From NCBI GenBank assembly GCA_003993805.1, contig RSEF01000004.1, positions 76,550,099-76,614,098 of the forward strand: a stretch of DNA of 64,000 bases, written 5' to 3'. Positions 1 to 12,116 of this stretch are shown here, in pieces; positions within the stretch are counted from its first letter, which is position 1; every line of letters begins with the position of its first letter. The notes under the pieces are model-generated. The model saw nothing but the letters and a program-made list of their open reading frames with translations, made no database searches and had not been told where the DNA came from. This stretch comes from Himantopus leucocephalus. Taxonomy: Eukaryota; Chordata; Aves; Charadriiformes; Recurvirostridae. The position numbers and the translations under genes were made by a program.

Positions 1-976
1 AAAATCTACCACAATAGGAGTATAAGTATGTTTGTAAATACAGAATTGTTATGCTAGTTGTTCCAATATTTAGATAAGGCAGAGCTCCAATGATGGGTCA
101 TTTCATAAGCAAATTGTTGTCTCATAGTTTTCTCAAGTGATAATAAAACTAGCATAAAGATTTTCTGGTGGAAGACTGACCAATTCAAAACAAATTAGTA
201 TTTTCCAAGCCAGCATATTGAAAAGCCAGTCTAGAAACGAAAGATAATATTGCTATTTTTGCCCCCCCTGCCCCCCGGCTTTTCAAATCTGATGATTGTA
301 GGAGTGACATGTATTTCATGCTTGATGGATTAAAAGAGACAGTAAAAGGCAAGATGAGCTAATAACAGTAAAGTCTGTATTGAATCAGAAATGTATTGAG
401 GTACTGAGAGGAATCAAGATATGTGCTTCAATCATTAGAGTTTGTCACAAGTGAGATTTGTTGGTTGATGTGCTGTCAAAGTACTGAGAGAGAAAGGTTT
501 TATAACAAGCAGCTAGACATGCAGAAAAAGCAGTTTAGGACTCAAAGGACTCAGTATAAATAGAAGTTATAAAGTGAAAAAGAGTAATAAAGTTGGCATC
601 AAGAGAAGGACAGTATTGATCTAGACTAAAAAAAAAAACCTTTTTCAGACACCTTGAAAAATTATCTTCTTAGTTTTTACTTTCTTAAAATCATTACTTT
701 TTATAACTAAATGTTACCTCACTTCTCACTTAGAAGAGGAAGACTTGAAAATTCTCAAGCTGCATGTATCTTTGAACACTATTCTTACCCTACCTATCTG
801 TTTTTAAAGCATAACACATTATCTCATAATTCTGGATGTAATCTAGTTCTGGATTGGTCTGCATATATGTTTTCTTGAATACACACCTGGTTACATTGGA
901 AAGTTTACCTAATTTATAGCTACTGGTAAAGATTTTCTCACTTTGCAATGAAAATTTAGGGTATTTCACCACATTG
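1..976. other. Unique AT-rich DNA, no gene seen
   Basis: I see no coding region, RNA gene or recognisable mobile element here. A C-rich run interrupted by one T lies near 261-278, and an A-run lies near 629-638. Open frames are short and have no recognisable domain. The stretch ends at the duplicated segment that starts at 977. Confidence 0.6.
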
Positions 977-1274
977 TGACATCCTTGAAAGAAATTATTG
1001 CCATTTTCTGAGAAAATTTAACAAAGTGATTTTTCTGATCTAACCAGGACAGAGATTATCCTTCCAGCACAGTTTTGGAGTGTACAGTGTCACTCACAAA
1101 TTCCTACATATCCCTTCCACCCCCNATGACATCCTTGAAAGAAATTATTGCCATTTTCTGAGAAAGTTTAACAAAGTGATTTTTCTGATCTAACCAGGAC
1201 AGAGTTTATCCTTCCAGCACAGTTTTGGAGTGTGCAGTGTCACTCACAAATTCCTGCATATCCCTTCCACCCCC
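977..1274. repeat. 148-bp direct duplication around a single N (probable assembly artefact)
   Basis: Positions 977-1124 and 1127-1274 are the same 148-bp sequence with four substitutions and no length difference. They are separated only by an N at 1125 and one base. Exact abutment at an ambiguity base, full-length colinearity and low divergence fit two haplotype versions, or two overlapping contig ends, that were not merged. A true tandem duplication is possible but less likely, because two other lone-N positions in the window show the same pattern. Confidence 0.8.
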
Positions 1275-1559
1275 ATAACATATGCCCCCCCCACACTGCA
1301 AACACCTTGCCACCTACACACAATACAGGCTCCAAAAGACAACCCAATAATGACAGACAACTGAGAGACCTGGTGGAAGAAGGACAGTCAGTCAGGTACA
1401 GTGGTACCATAATATCAGGTTTTTAAGAATCAAGTGGGACATAGTGGTGCAAGAGTGGCACTGTCAGCCAAGGATAATGTAAGCTGTGGGAAGGTGTTGA
1501 AGGAAAGGAGAAGCACTCAGGTGACCTTTTGGGTGGATGCCCCAGTTCCTAATAGTAAA

Positions 1560-4110
1560 AGCTGTCTGAGGGTTGCACTATCTGCTTCCTATCAGGATGA
1601 AAATAATGATCAGAAAATGTGAAATGAGACTGGACAAGCTACAAGTATCAGAGAAAGAGTGATAGTGTGAGATTTCAGTAGACTCAATCAATGCCTCACA
1701 AGGGTGTGATGCAGAGATAAAAAATTCAGACTCAGTAAATGACTGTTTACTGCAACAACTTGTCTTAGAGCTAATAGAAAAAGAGACTATTTGGAATTTT
1801 TGGCCTGAGAGATGCAAAGGACCTGGGCCAAGAAGCATCAGTGGGAGAGCTGCTCTGTTATAGAAACCACAGTGCAATTATTTTTAAGAGTGCAGTGGGA
1901 GAGAGTGAGACAAATAAGTCAAGCAAATTGATACTTTATTTTAAGAAAGGGAACTGTAAAGAAAGAAATTTTCAAAGACAAAATGCGGTTGTTCAAAGAG
2001 CCTGCATGCAGCATGAAGGCTGCTATAAATGCCGTATTGGAAGTCCAGTTAGAATGTGTGTCATAACTCAAAAAGAAACCAAAGTGGTCCAAAAGTCCCT
2101 TGCACGTCTTCCTGGTAAAGTTAAGGAGACTATTGCAGCTAATAGTTTGACCTCTAAAAAAATGGAAAGCTTGCTCAAATAGGAAGAAAAGGAATACAGA
2201 TAAAAATGTCAGGTGAAATGTAAAAAGGAAATCTAGAGATCTAAGTCAAAAAGGTCAGACCTAAAACCTTGCAAAGTATGCTCAAAGTGACAGCAAAACA
2301 GTACTTCAAACACATCAAAAGCAGGAAGCCAGCTAGGGAGTTGGTGGGAATGCTTGGTGTTAAGAGTTTACGCCAGGTGATCAGGCCATATCTAAAAATA
2401 TCAATAAATTCTTTGTTTCAGACTTGTTCCTGGCTGAAGGTGTGGGGCAGGTACCAAAAACTGATGCATTCTTTCTCTGTAGCAGAGAGGTCAGAGAAGC
2501 TAGATCAGATTGACGTAAATACACAGGAACTATTATGTCACTTACATGAGTCAGATGTCAGGAAATCATCACAACCAGATGGCATTCAGTAAAGAGCCCT
2601 AACATATCTCAAGTACGACGCTGCTGGTCTGCTAACTCAAGTGCATGACCTAGCATTACAAACAGCCACCACCAGAGGACTTCGAGATTGACAATGTTAG
2701 CTCTACAAAAACTGCCAAGGATGGGATTCTGGAAACTAGAGATTGGTGACAGATTTTTGACACTGGTATGACAGAGGAATCTATAATAAACTAAAGGTTT
2801 ACAATCAGTATGGCTTCTGCTAGATTGTGTGGCACCAACAGGAAGTGTCAGCGAAAAGTTTATGAAGGGGATTCAGTGGACACGAATTATTTGGATTTTC
2901 AGAAGCATTTGAGAAGATTCCATAATAAAAGTTTAAAAAGGGACAAATCTGCCAGGGGATTGGAGAAAGATCCTTCAACAGATTCAAGTTGGTTAAAGGA
3001 TGGGACGCAAAGGGTTAGGATATAATGGTCTCTCTTCAGGATGGTTTCTTAAGGATGACTGTGAGTACGAGCTTTGTTCAATGACTTCATCAGTATCCCT
3101 AAGAACAGTCACAGATGCCACAAGCCTCTTTATGTGGTCAAATGTTATTTCAGTGTCAAAGAACTGCGGAAGAACCCCACAAAACTGAGATAGCAGGTAG
3201 AAAGGTGGCAGACAAGCTTCATAAAGGCAAACATAAAGGAATCTCTAGGGACAACCAACCTCAGCATCAACCATGCTGAACTTGGACCTGGCAGGTACAA
3301 TCAGGCAGGAGATCTTGAAATTCTCATTCACAGCTCGCTGAAATCACCGGCTTGATGTGTCAGAGCAGCCCAGAGAGCCAACAAAATCCTGAACATCACC
3401 GGAAAATATACTGAGAGCAAGACAGAGGGCATCATTTTGTGACTGTGTGTAACCATGGTGCACCACCTCCTGAGTAATGTCTGCAGTCATGGTCTCCACA
3501 TCTCAGAAGTGCGCAGGGGAGTGAAAGAAGCTGCAGAGATGGACAACTCAAATGGTTGAGGTGATGGAGCGGCTGCCTGATGAAGTGAGGTTAAGGAGAC
3601 CGGGACTCTTCTGTTTGGTAAGGAAAAGGCTGACAGGACATGGTTTGGGTTTGCAAAATCATGCAGGTAGAGGATCAGCTTAAGACAGACCCTTCACTAA
3701 AGGAAGCGTCACTAAAGGTTCACTAAATAGTACAATACCAGAAGCAGGGGCATGCAATGAAACTTACAGGACATTAGTTCAAAATAGGTTCAATGATGTA
3801 CTTCGTTACACAGCAGGTAGTGATCTTCTGAAACGTGCTGCCACAGAAAGTTGTGGAGACAGGAGATATTAGCAGGCTCAAAGAGAGATTATACACATTC
3901 CTGGACAAAAGCTTCACAGGTGGGAACTAAAAGTACTGTTGGGGATGTACCCGCATGTACACTAACTTTGATTGCTGGGGAAAGAAGATGGGAACAGATT
4001 GCAGAAAGTGGTCGGTTTGCCGACTTTCTCCAAATAGTATCTCTTCCTGCTGTTATGAGGGGCAGGTCAGACAGGTCTTTGGTCTAACCAAGCAGAGCAT
4101 AATTTTAGAA
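1560..4110 (+). mobile_element. Ancient, heavily decayed CR1-clade LINE (end of endonuclease region through RT to 3' end)
   Basis: The order of recognisable pieces matches a CR1-clade ORF2 read on the + strand. A segment near 1660-1800 resembles the end of the endonuclease region (flush with 'DSVND' and 'QQLVLELI'-like codons). The linker before RT follows near 1840-2200, and the 'PDGI' RT entry near 2575. An RT 'YLDFQK' block lies near 2887-2910, a 'WLKDGTQRV' block near 2990-3015, and 'ANKILNI' plus the following segment near 3380-3440. The 'RLP.EVRL..PGLFC' segment is near 3570-3620 and a 'LPQKVVE'-like block near 3838-3860. The 3' end has a 'ggtctaacc' motif near 4080, like the old amniote CR1/L3-type tails and unlike the avian octamer tail. 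Every frame is broken by stops and frameshifts, so this is a fossil with no coding capacity. Boundaries are approximate, especially on the left. This identification comes from remembered family patterns, not an alignment. Confidence 0.68.
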
Positions 4111-4289
4111 AATGAGCGATTAATTTATCCAATGAGATATAAGCCCTGCAAAAGCAAGAATACGCACGGACTGGTGCACAAAAGTCATTCTAACTAGGTT
4201 TAGTAAGACTACCTTTGCCCATAAAAAGATGAACATTACTAATTATTTTCCCAGATTTGGTCTGGAATCTTTTAATAAAATAATGGATT

Positions 4290-4600
4290 AAAAGAATCCT
4301 CAGCAGGTCATCTAGTCTATTTTCTCGGCCTAATATAAGAAAACATACCTTCACCACTACTGGCAATTTTCATTGATGTTCTATGTACTGCATCCTCTTC
4401 CAATTTAGTCTCATGATTAATCATCTTTACAGTTGCAATTCTTTTTTCCTGTTATCTAGTCAAAGTATTTTTTCTTCATCCTCATATTTAGTCCTTTCCT
4501 TTTGGTATAACCTGTTTGGACACAGAAAATAATTCCTTTATCAACAATTTTTCAGTAAGTATTTCATTGCTGAATATATTAATGAGAATCTTCCAAACTT
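4290..4600 (-). mobile_element. Possible second ancient CR1 3' fragment, opposite strand
   Basis: The + strand here starts with 'aggtcatctagtct' at about 4304, which is the complement of a typical CR1 3'-end motif. It continues with degraded pieces in the order expected for the complement of an old CR1 3' region ('ccaatttagtctcatgattaatcat', then a 'tttcctgttatctagtc' segment, then an 'aataattcctttatcaac' segment). Divergence is high and the call rests on motif order only. If real, two old CR1 copies lie tail to tail within 200 bp. Confidence 0.35.
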
Positions 4601-4609
4601 CATTTGTTG

Positions 4610-7600
4610 CATTCTTCCTGGCTGGCAATGTATTAAATGATAATGGTTCTTTGCACATGACTTGTCAATCAGTCTTATATTGTCTTACAACATCATGCCC
4701 ATGTTTTTGTACAACCTCAACCTCATAAGAAGTTCATCCTTTTATCTTTTAGTCAAGATCTACCTTTTGACTGCTTCTTCCAATCCTAAGTCTGTTGTTC
4801 TGCAGTCAGGTTAGTTTGACACTTTGATGCTTCTAAGGTGCCGATAACTGCCCAGTTTATTATCATACATGCGCTTACAAGTTTGCTTATTTTTCTATTG
4901 TTCTGCTAAAAATTTAAGGTGGTTAAGGCTGTAATTCCATGGATCCTTGCCTTAATGCAATGCTTGGAGGCTTGCAAGCATTTTAAATTATTATTTTTTT
5001 CCAGTTGCATGTCAGTAGAATATCACAGTTTATTGAAGTGAAATCTTTCATTAATTTGATATGTTTCATATACGATGGTCTATCTTACATCTTTTATTAG
5101 AATGATTTAAAATAAACTAGTGTACTTGCAATCTTTAAATCATTTATATATGGTATTACTGCTCTATTTCTTGGAATGAAGAAATTTTCCACAGCTGGAA
5201 AATATGCATCAGAAGATAGACTTAATACTCCTCAAAAGGTAAACTTTTGCTAGCTGTTTTATGTTAGTCATTTATTATAGGTGCGCATTCAAACAGAGTG
5301 AACTAATTGTAAGGATCTGGAATTAAACCATCCTTGCCATTGAATACATCAGTATATTATGTATGTCAACTTCTTTATTGTGAGTCCGTGATATTCTTGA
5401 ATAAATAATTGAATACAGCAGATATATTTGTATTTAAAATGACTAACTGTATGAGAAAAATACTGTATTTAATAGCTTTTTGAAGGAAAAAAAATCTACA
5501 TCACTGTATAGTACACCTTTTTTAGGATTTTTAAAATGTTTCAATAGAATGTTATTATCAAGATAAATATTCTCATTAACCTGCTTCACGATTAGATAAT
5601 TACAGTTGAGAACAATGTCAGCTGCGTAAATAGCAGGTTTGTACTATAAAGTACCATGATATTATATATTTGCAATCAAGAAATTAAGGGCTTTGATGGA
5701 GCATGCCCTGATTCCTGTCTAGGTTGGGCACTCAAGTTTTGTTTCCAAAGAGGATAGATTTTGGTGTGTGCCCTGTGCTCTGTTCTTATTCTGATATAAA
5801 GTTGGGATTTTCTAGATGAAGGATCTTATAAACTCATCCTAGTTCTCTATTTCAGACCAAGAAATGGTATCTTCTGTTAATATGAAGAGAGATAAAAGTA
5901 CAAAGGTAAAATAAGATTAAAGGGGAGTCAAAATCTTCTGGAAGATATATTGGAAAAAAGGTTATGATTGTTATATCATGCCTAACATTCAGTATTGAGA
6001 GGCTTAGGATAAAATGCACTCTTGGTCACAAATTAGGTTCAAAGACATAAGGAGAGTACAACCACTCTATGTCCATCAGAAGGATCATTTCCAGGGCTGA
6101 AACAGACACCTTTTTCTATCCCTGTTGTTTCATAGATTTAACTGAGAGTCCTTGCTTTATTAGTAATATTATGATGTAGTTTGTATTTTACTAAAACTAA
6201 GCTGAAATCACCAACTTTTTTTCAAAACAGACATCAAGCAATGTTCTTTAGTTGTTGTTGAGTTCTGGCTGTTAAAATGGGTCCAGATCATAATTTAGAT
6301 GTGTTTGTCTGACCCATCCCTATGCAGACACATCCGCTTTGATGTTAATGCAAATGTTTTCAAATATTTGGATAGACCTAACAAAAATATTCATACTTCA
6401 GAAGAAACCACTTCTGTTGTTTTAGTTTTACAGTAGTTACACAACTCATAAATAAACGATTGGAGGTTACAGTTCAATACTTCTATAAAAAGTTTACTGA
6501 AATCTTCATTAAGGAAATATTTATTGTAAAAGCAAATTAGGTGGATCTCGCTGTGTCTATTTAGCTCTGTGATGATTATAATTATTCAATTACTAGTAAA
6601 TTTGACACTTTCTGTAATAATAGAAGAATAAATATTCTCTATATATTTTGGTGCACTTAAAAGTCATTTATGCAATGACTTATGCACAATAAAGATTAGT
6701 TTGTGTCCTGTAAGTCCAAAAAAAAACCCCAATAAAATAAAAGTCTTTCATCCGACAGGAGTGTTAGATAGAAAGGACGTGTCTCTCGCTTTGTAATAAA
6801 CGTGAAGTAAAAATGACCTGGAAGTACAAATTTCGCTAATAAAACTCCATGGTTTTCCTCCACTGCAGAGCTATTCAATGATTGTGCTTGATTCTAAGTC
6901 AGAGGTCAAACAAGAGATTTATCTGAATAATAGTCTAATTTAATCTTCTTCAACAGAACTTGAAGTCTAAAATATCAGAGATTCAATCAATTTGTTTATA
7001 CCTTGCAGCTGATGTCAACTCAATTGATGTGTTCTGACTTGTTTTGTGCCACTCCACTTGGTTACCTTCTGAAGAAAAAAATAAGAAAAAATAACTGTCA
7101 CTTCAGCAACAGTACGAACATCTATAGTTTACCACAGCATGTCTGTAGACATCACAACTTCAGCAGTAAAAGTTACAAAGAATTTTTAATTACCAAAGTG
7201 TAAACATTCAAATTAGAAAATGAGTGACATCTGAATATTATTAATGCAGAAGCAGATACATTAGCTACATGCAGTATATTTCTACTTTTATACAATTAAA
7301 GTTAATGTAATGTATTCTCCTATTGAAAAGGGGAGAATTCCTGAAACAATTATTTTAGGAAGATGTTGTTCATTTTATCTGTAGGAAAATATCTTGCTCA
7401 GTGGTCAGTGAGGTCAATGGAATACAATCTTAGCAAAATCGAAGAAAATACAAGAATTTAGCTACAAAACTGATGGCTTAAATTGCATTTTATTTGTCCA
7501 GCCACTATTGTACCTGGTCTATGTCCCATAGTTTTTCTTAGGGAGGGAGAAATGTGTGATTTCTACACAGCTAGCTGCAGGTCTCCACCTAAAGGTACTT

Positions 7601-9035
7601 TTTTGAATTTTGCTTGTACATGTTCTTCAGGAATGACTTTTAGAAATTGGCCCAATATTAAGATATAAAGTATTTTTTTAAAATATTTGCGATAGACTGA
7701 AATTATTTTTAGTGGAACCAAAATAGCTTTCAGAATGGGGTTTTAGCCTTTTTTTTAATTTTGAAAAAAATGGTGTGGTAAAAGTTAAAAATTAGTATAT
7801 ACCTTTAGATATGCTGTTTTGAACAGCAAAAGTTCAGTCACTTTAACATTTCTGCAAGAAGGCTCTCAAAATATACTCCTGTGCTACAGTAGGAGAAGAG
7901 TAACCTAGAGATCAGGCAGAACAAGCAGAATTATAGGCCTGAAGAGTTTATTTTGAACTTCCCAGTACCCATCCTGAAATGCTACCTCCATCTCTGTGGC
8001 AGATTACTTTTACCTGGATAAATTTTCAATCTAAAATAGTCTGAATTTTCTCAGAATCTGTGATAAGGTCTCAAATGTAACTTTTCTCTGAGATGTTAGG
8101 AAAAAAATACTAACTTGGAAGGAGGAAAAAGGCAGTTAAGGGCACTGACAGACAGGAAAGACAGGTTTTCTGAAAGATGGGGAAACTCATTGAGTTAAAT
8201 TGGATACCTGCATTGCTACTATGAAGGAGAATAAAAACCTTATACTGTTTATATTTGGATGACATATCAAGAAGATTAATTTCAAGTCTTATTTTTTGAT
8301 GAAATTACCTCCTTTGATTGCTTTGCCTCTTTACCATGTTTCATCATACTTAAACTGTCATATAGACTTCAAGAGTGGGAGCTGTCTGCGTTAACACTTC
8401 ATCATTGGATCACTCTTCTAAAGCTATTGTTTCATTAATGTTTTCTACCTCATTTCCTTTTTTCATGTTGATATCACAAATGCAAAGAATTCCTCAATGA
8501 GCTTTATCTGTGAGATAGCAGTAAGACTGGGAAGCAGAAACCTTACTCATATGTTTATGACATATCCAACCTTAGGTATATTTATGAACCACTGAGAATA
8601 ATAAACACAGTGACAATCACCTTGGAAGTTTCTTCAGGGAAAGAACAAGTTTTCGTAATCTAACATTTTGTGAAGAAAAAAAATGTGTGTAGAGGGAATC
8701 AAATCTGCATCTGCTGGCATTTGCTTTCATTGCAGATTCTAGACATGGTCACCATGGACCAAATATCTATGCTGTTATGAGAATCATTGGAAAAAGTCAG
8801 CGCTGATGCTGGGAGACCCCAGATTAGAGATGTTTGTGGTTGGTTATTCAACTCCAATTTGCAAGAATGGCAGCCAGTCTAATTAATCTACTATTTTTTC
8901 CCCTCTCAACTCCATTCACAAAATCTTTCTCACCTCATTCCTCTCTCAAAAGGGAATACTCCGTTCCATTGTAGTTATGACTTTCCTAGAGGACTTTCCC
9001 ACTCTCTGCACAGGAAAACTGCATCCTCTCATCTC
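4610..9035. other. Unique AT-rich DNA, no gene seen
   Basis: No gene, RNA or recognised mobile element is supported across this 4.4 kb. Open frames are all short (under about 70 codons) and show no domain. AT-rich segments and short A or T runs are frequent. Very old repeat remnants too diverged to recognise by eye may be present. Confidence 0.55.
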
Positions 9036-9039
9036 AACT

Positions 9040-9520
9040 CATAGAATCATAGAATCATAGAATTGTTGAGGTTGGAAGGNNNNNNNNNNNNNNNNNNNNN
9101 NNNNNNNNNNNNNNNNNNNNNNNNNNNNNNNNNNNNNNNNNNNNNNNNNNNNNNNNNNNNNNNNNNNNNNNNNNNNNNNTAAGACTTGTCCTCCAGACCC
9201 CTCACCAGCTTCGTTGCCTTTCGCTGGACATGCTCCAGCACCTCAATGGCTTTCTTGTAGTGAGCGACCAAAAAGTGAACACAGTATTCAAGATGCGGCC
9301 TCACCAGTGCTGAGTGCAGGGGGATGGATCACTTCCCGAGTCCTGCTGGCCACACTATTCCTGATACAGGCCAGGATGCCGTTGGCCTTCTTGGCCACCT
9401 GGGCACACTGCTGGCTCACATTCAGCCGGCTGTCCACCAACAACCCCAGGTCCTTTTCCGCCGGGCAGCTTTCGAGNNGACCCACCTAGCTTAGTGTCAT
9501 CTGCGAACTTACTGAGGGTG
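9040..9520 (-). mobile_element. Avian CR1 LINE 3' half, interrupted by a 100-N gap and an NN join
   Basis: Read on the - strand, the element starts near 9520 with 'LSKFADDTKLGG', the catalytic 'ADD' block of the CR1 reverse transcriptase. It continues with '[20 protein letters not shown]', '[20 protein letters not shown]' and, in another frame, '[10 protein letters not shown]' and '[11 protein letters not shown]'. It then enters the 100-N gap at 9080-9179. On the far side the 3' tail is present as 'ccttccaacctcaacaattc' plus ATTCTATG octamer units (9040-9079). The roughly 50 residues that normally separate the ADD block from the AEKDLG block are missing exactly where two Ns stand (9477-9478). 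The frame shifts near 9310. This is a dead insertion. Confidence 0.9.
9080..9179. other. Assembly gap (100 N)
   Basis: A run of exactly 100 Ns, the usual placeholder for a gap of unknown size. It falls inside a CR1 copy, so the repeat probably caused the break. Confidence 0.98.
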
Positions 9521-9540
9521 TGAAGAATTAGTTTGGGCAT

Positions 9541-11577
9541 ATATTACTCAATTGGATTCTCTCTCTAATAAGCGTTTAGAGGAGTCCTGAGCCCCCTTCA
9601 GAGAAACACCCATATGTTTAAGGGCTACCATGAATGTAGATAGACTTAAGCATGTGCAGAGCTATTTCCTCTCCACGTTATGTAATTGTCTGAGACACTC
9701 TGCCCATCACTTGTTCTATTAGGCATACCTAGTTCCTCTTTCTGGTATGGGTCAATCCTTTGCATTCACCATCATTTTTCACAAACCCTCATTTTCTCAA
9801 CTGCCTTCCTGGCTGAGTCTACAATTCCAACTCAGCTAAGTTCAGCTGGGTTTCTTTTTCGGCCATGTCTGACTCACATTTTCTTCCTTACTCTTTAGCC
9901 ACTGGATCTTTCTTCTCTTGTCCCAGCTCGCTGCTTCCACTGTTTCTGCCTCACTGCTACATTCGACATTGTTTTACTGATCTCTTTTTACTCCTGCTGG
10001 TCCTTTGCATCATTTCATTACTTCTGTTCAAATCGAGCCTCTCTGGAGACTCTGAGACATTGCCTCACTTCATCCTCCCACTGCAAATCTATCACTCCCC
10101 CAGCTGTCTCTTACTGCATACATAGGGATCCAAGGATAATAGTGTATATGATTATATATGTATCCTAGTGAATCAATCAACTTGAATGCTTTCCACTGAA
10201 ATTATAAAAAGTGTGGACTACTGATTTAGCTTAAAATATTCCTTCTTCAGTTTTTCCTTTTCGTGTGTGAAAGAATGGCATAAACAGTAGGGGAGAGGAG
10301 ATTTGACTTCATGACAGGAACCAAAGAAACAAACTCCAGCAGGGTGCTGCCAGATGAATGAAAACAGAAAGCTGAAAAACATAGATTTTTTTTTTCTTAT
10401 GTGAGTGATGCAGAGGAAATTTAAAAAATGGAAAATTACCTATCTCCTCTTACAAAGGTTTTGGTATCCTATATTAGTCCAGGTAAGAGAAAAATATATC
10501 TTTTAAAAGAAAATGCACTTATTTGGGGATTGATTTTAAAAAACTTTTTTCTCCTAACTCTAAGTTTCTTCTGTTATAAATTGAGACTTTCCTTTTATAC
10601 CAGTTGTGTGTAAAGTGCTGTTGGCTTCTTGTTGGAAAATATTTTTGTCATTCTATTTCCTCTAATCTTATCTGTACGCTAAAGTAATTTTTCTCAGTCT
10701 TCTGCCACTTACTGGAGAGCTTTCATGATCGTGCTTCATGACAGTGGTCCGTGTGTTCCAGTATATTGTCTTCAAGAATGGTGAGCACTTGGTGTTTAAT
10801 AAAAAAATACAAGCTTTTAAGTGATCTGCTGCCTCTTCTCCAAAACATGCCCTAGAAGAAGTCCTACTTCCTCACAGATTCCTCACAAAATTTTTTTGAA
10901 GCCTGAGACATGAGATTTTTAACCATTCTGTAATTCATTTTTGTATTGATTGTATAAATACCCTACAGCATACAATACTTTAACTGCGTAACATATAGTA
11001 ATAATGAGTTGTACTGTCCAGCTCTCTGAGAGAAAAAAAATCCATATAATTCTACTTTAAGTTTCTCCTGTATTTATTTTTTATGAGACAGATGGAGAAA
11101 TAGTTTACAAAACTGATATTAAGTTTGGAAATTTCTTAAATGATCAGAGATCGAAACAGATGCCTTTACCAGTATAGATCAGCCTCTGTGCTAACTAGAT
11201 GGAGTTCTGTGCTTCTTCAGATTGCATATATCCATTGCTTTAAGGTAAAATATTCACCGGTATTCATGAGACACCCTTGTACACAATATGAACTACCTTT
11301 CTTCACCACCGGTATTTTCCGTGAAGCCCAGAAAGCACATATGATGCATAGTGAATATAGTGAACCAGAATTTTTCTAGAAACTTCTTCTCAGAAAAGAG
11401 AAGGTGTTAGAAAATCGGATGAAAAATTACATCATAAATAAATCCAAAAAGGGCATTTTAATGGGCATAGTTAATTATATAGGATACAGAAGTAACCAGA
11501 AGTTTATGAATGAAGACGTTTCTTATCCTTCAAGATTCCCCACTGAATATAATCCTGTTTACCTACCTTTTGTAGAA
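9541..11577. other. Unique DNA, no gene seen
   Basis: Pyrimidine-rich sequence from about 9690 to 10120 gives leucine- and serine-rich open frames on the + strand (9686-9898 and 9865-10125). I read these as composition effects. No RNA gene or mobile element is recognised up to the LTR that starts at 11582. Confidence 0.5.
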
Positions 11578-11581
11578 AGGT

Positions 11582-12112
11582 TGACGTGCGGAAAACAGAC
11601 TCCACAACCGAGAAGGTTGTGAAGTAGGTATGCTTTTATTCAGCGCTGGGCAGCACGGGGGGTCGCCCCACCACAATCGTGCGCGCCCAGTCCAGCGGTT
11701 TTCTCAAATATATACAGTAGTTGATCACATAATCATGAGATTTCCCAATACGCCTATACATATGCATGACCTGTCCCCGCTTCGTATTAAAATTAGCTAA
11801 AAAAATCATTTTCATAAACTCCTCCCTACTGAGCTTGCGCAGTGCCTCCTGGTGGTGGTCGTTGAGGGTCATGAGGATGAAGGCCGATGATTCCTCTTCA
11901 TCACCGCAAGTAACCTTTCATCCCTGCACAGACTCAGTTCTTCTTTGGTCATTGTCCAGACCGCAGGGTTGGTTTCAACCGCTTTTCAAGACGTGTTCTT
12001 ATTCGTTATCAGGAACTGTCCTTGGCAATGTCACAAGACTCCTTGCTTCGTCTATACTATATCACTACTAGTACAAAATGTGTTATTATCTTTACCATAT
12101 ACCCCTGACTCA
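11582..12112 (-). mobile_element. Solo LTR of an endogenous retrovirus
   Basis: A 531-bp block bounded by TG at 11582 and CA at 12112 is flanked by the 4-bp direct repeat AGGT (11578-11581 and 12113-12116). The flank could also be read as 5-bp AAGGT if one A is shared. Read on the - strand, it has a TATATA motif at 11714-11709 and an AATAAA polyadenylation signal at 11640-11635. The two are about 70 bases apart, which is reasonable for a promoter, R region and poly(A) arrangement. It is clearly richer in GC and CpG on its 3' side than its surroundings. No internal gag/pol/env sequence or second LTR is present on either side, so it is a solo LTR left by recombination. A 79-codon open frame inside it (11636-11872, -) has no recognisable domain and is probably incidental. 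Family assignment is not possible by eye. Confidence 0.75.
11603..11621 (-). terminator. Hairpin just downstream of the LTR poly(A) signal
   Basis: CACAACC (11603-11609) and GGTTGTG (11615-11621) form a perfect 7-bp stem with a 5-base loop. On the - strand this hairpin starts 13 bases after AATAAA, where the LTR transcript would be cleaved. A role in 3'-end formation is inference. Confidence 0.35.
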
Positions 12113-12116
12113 AGGT

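Noticed and set aside
11636..11872. 79-codon frame inside the solo LTR
   Set aside because: LTRs of this type are noncoding. The frame overlaps the poly(A) signal and TATA region.
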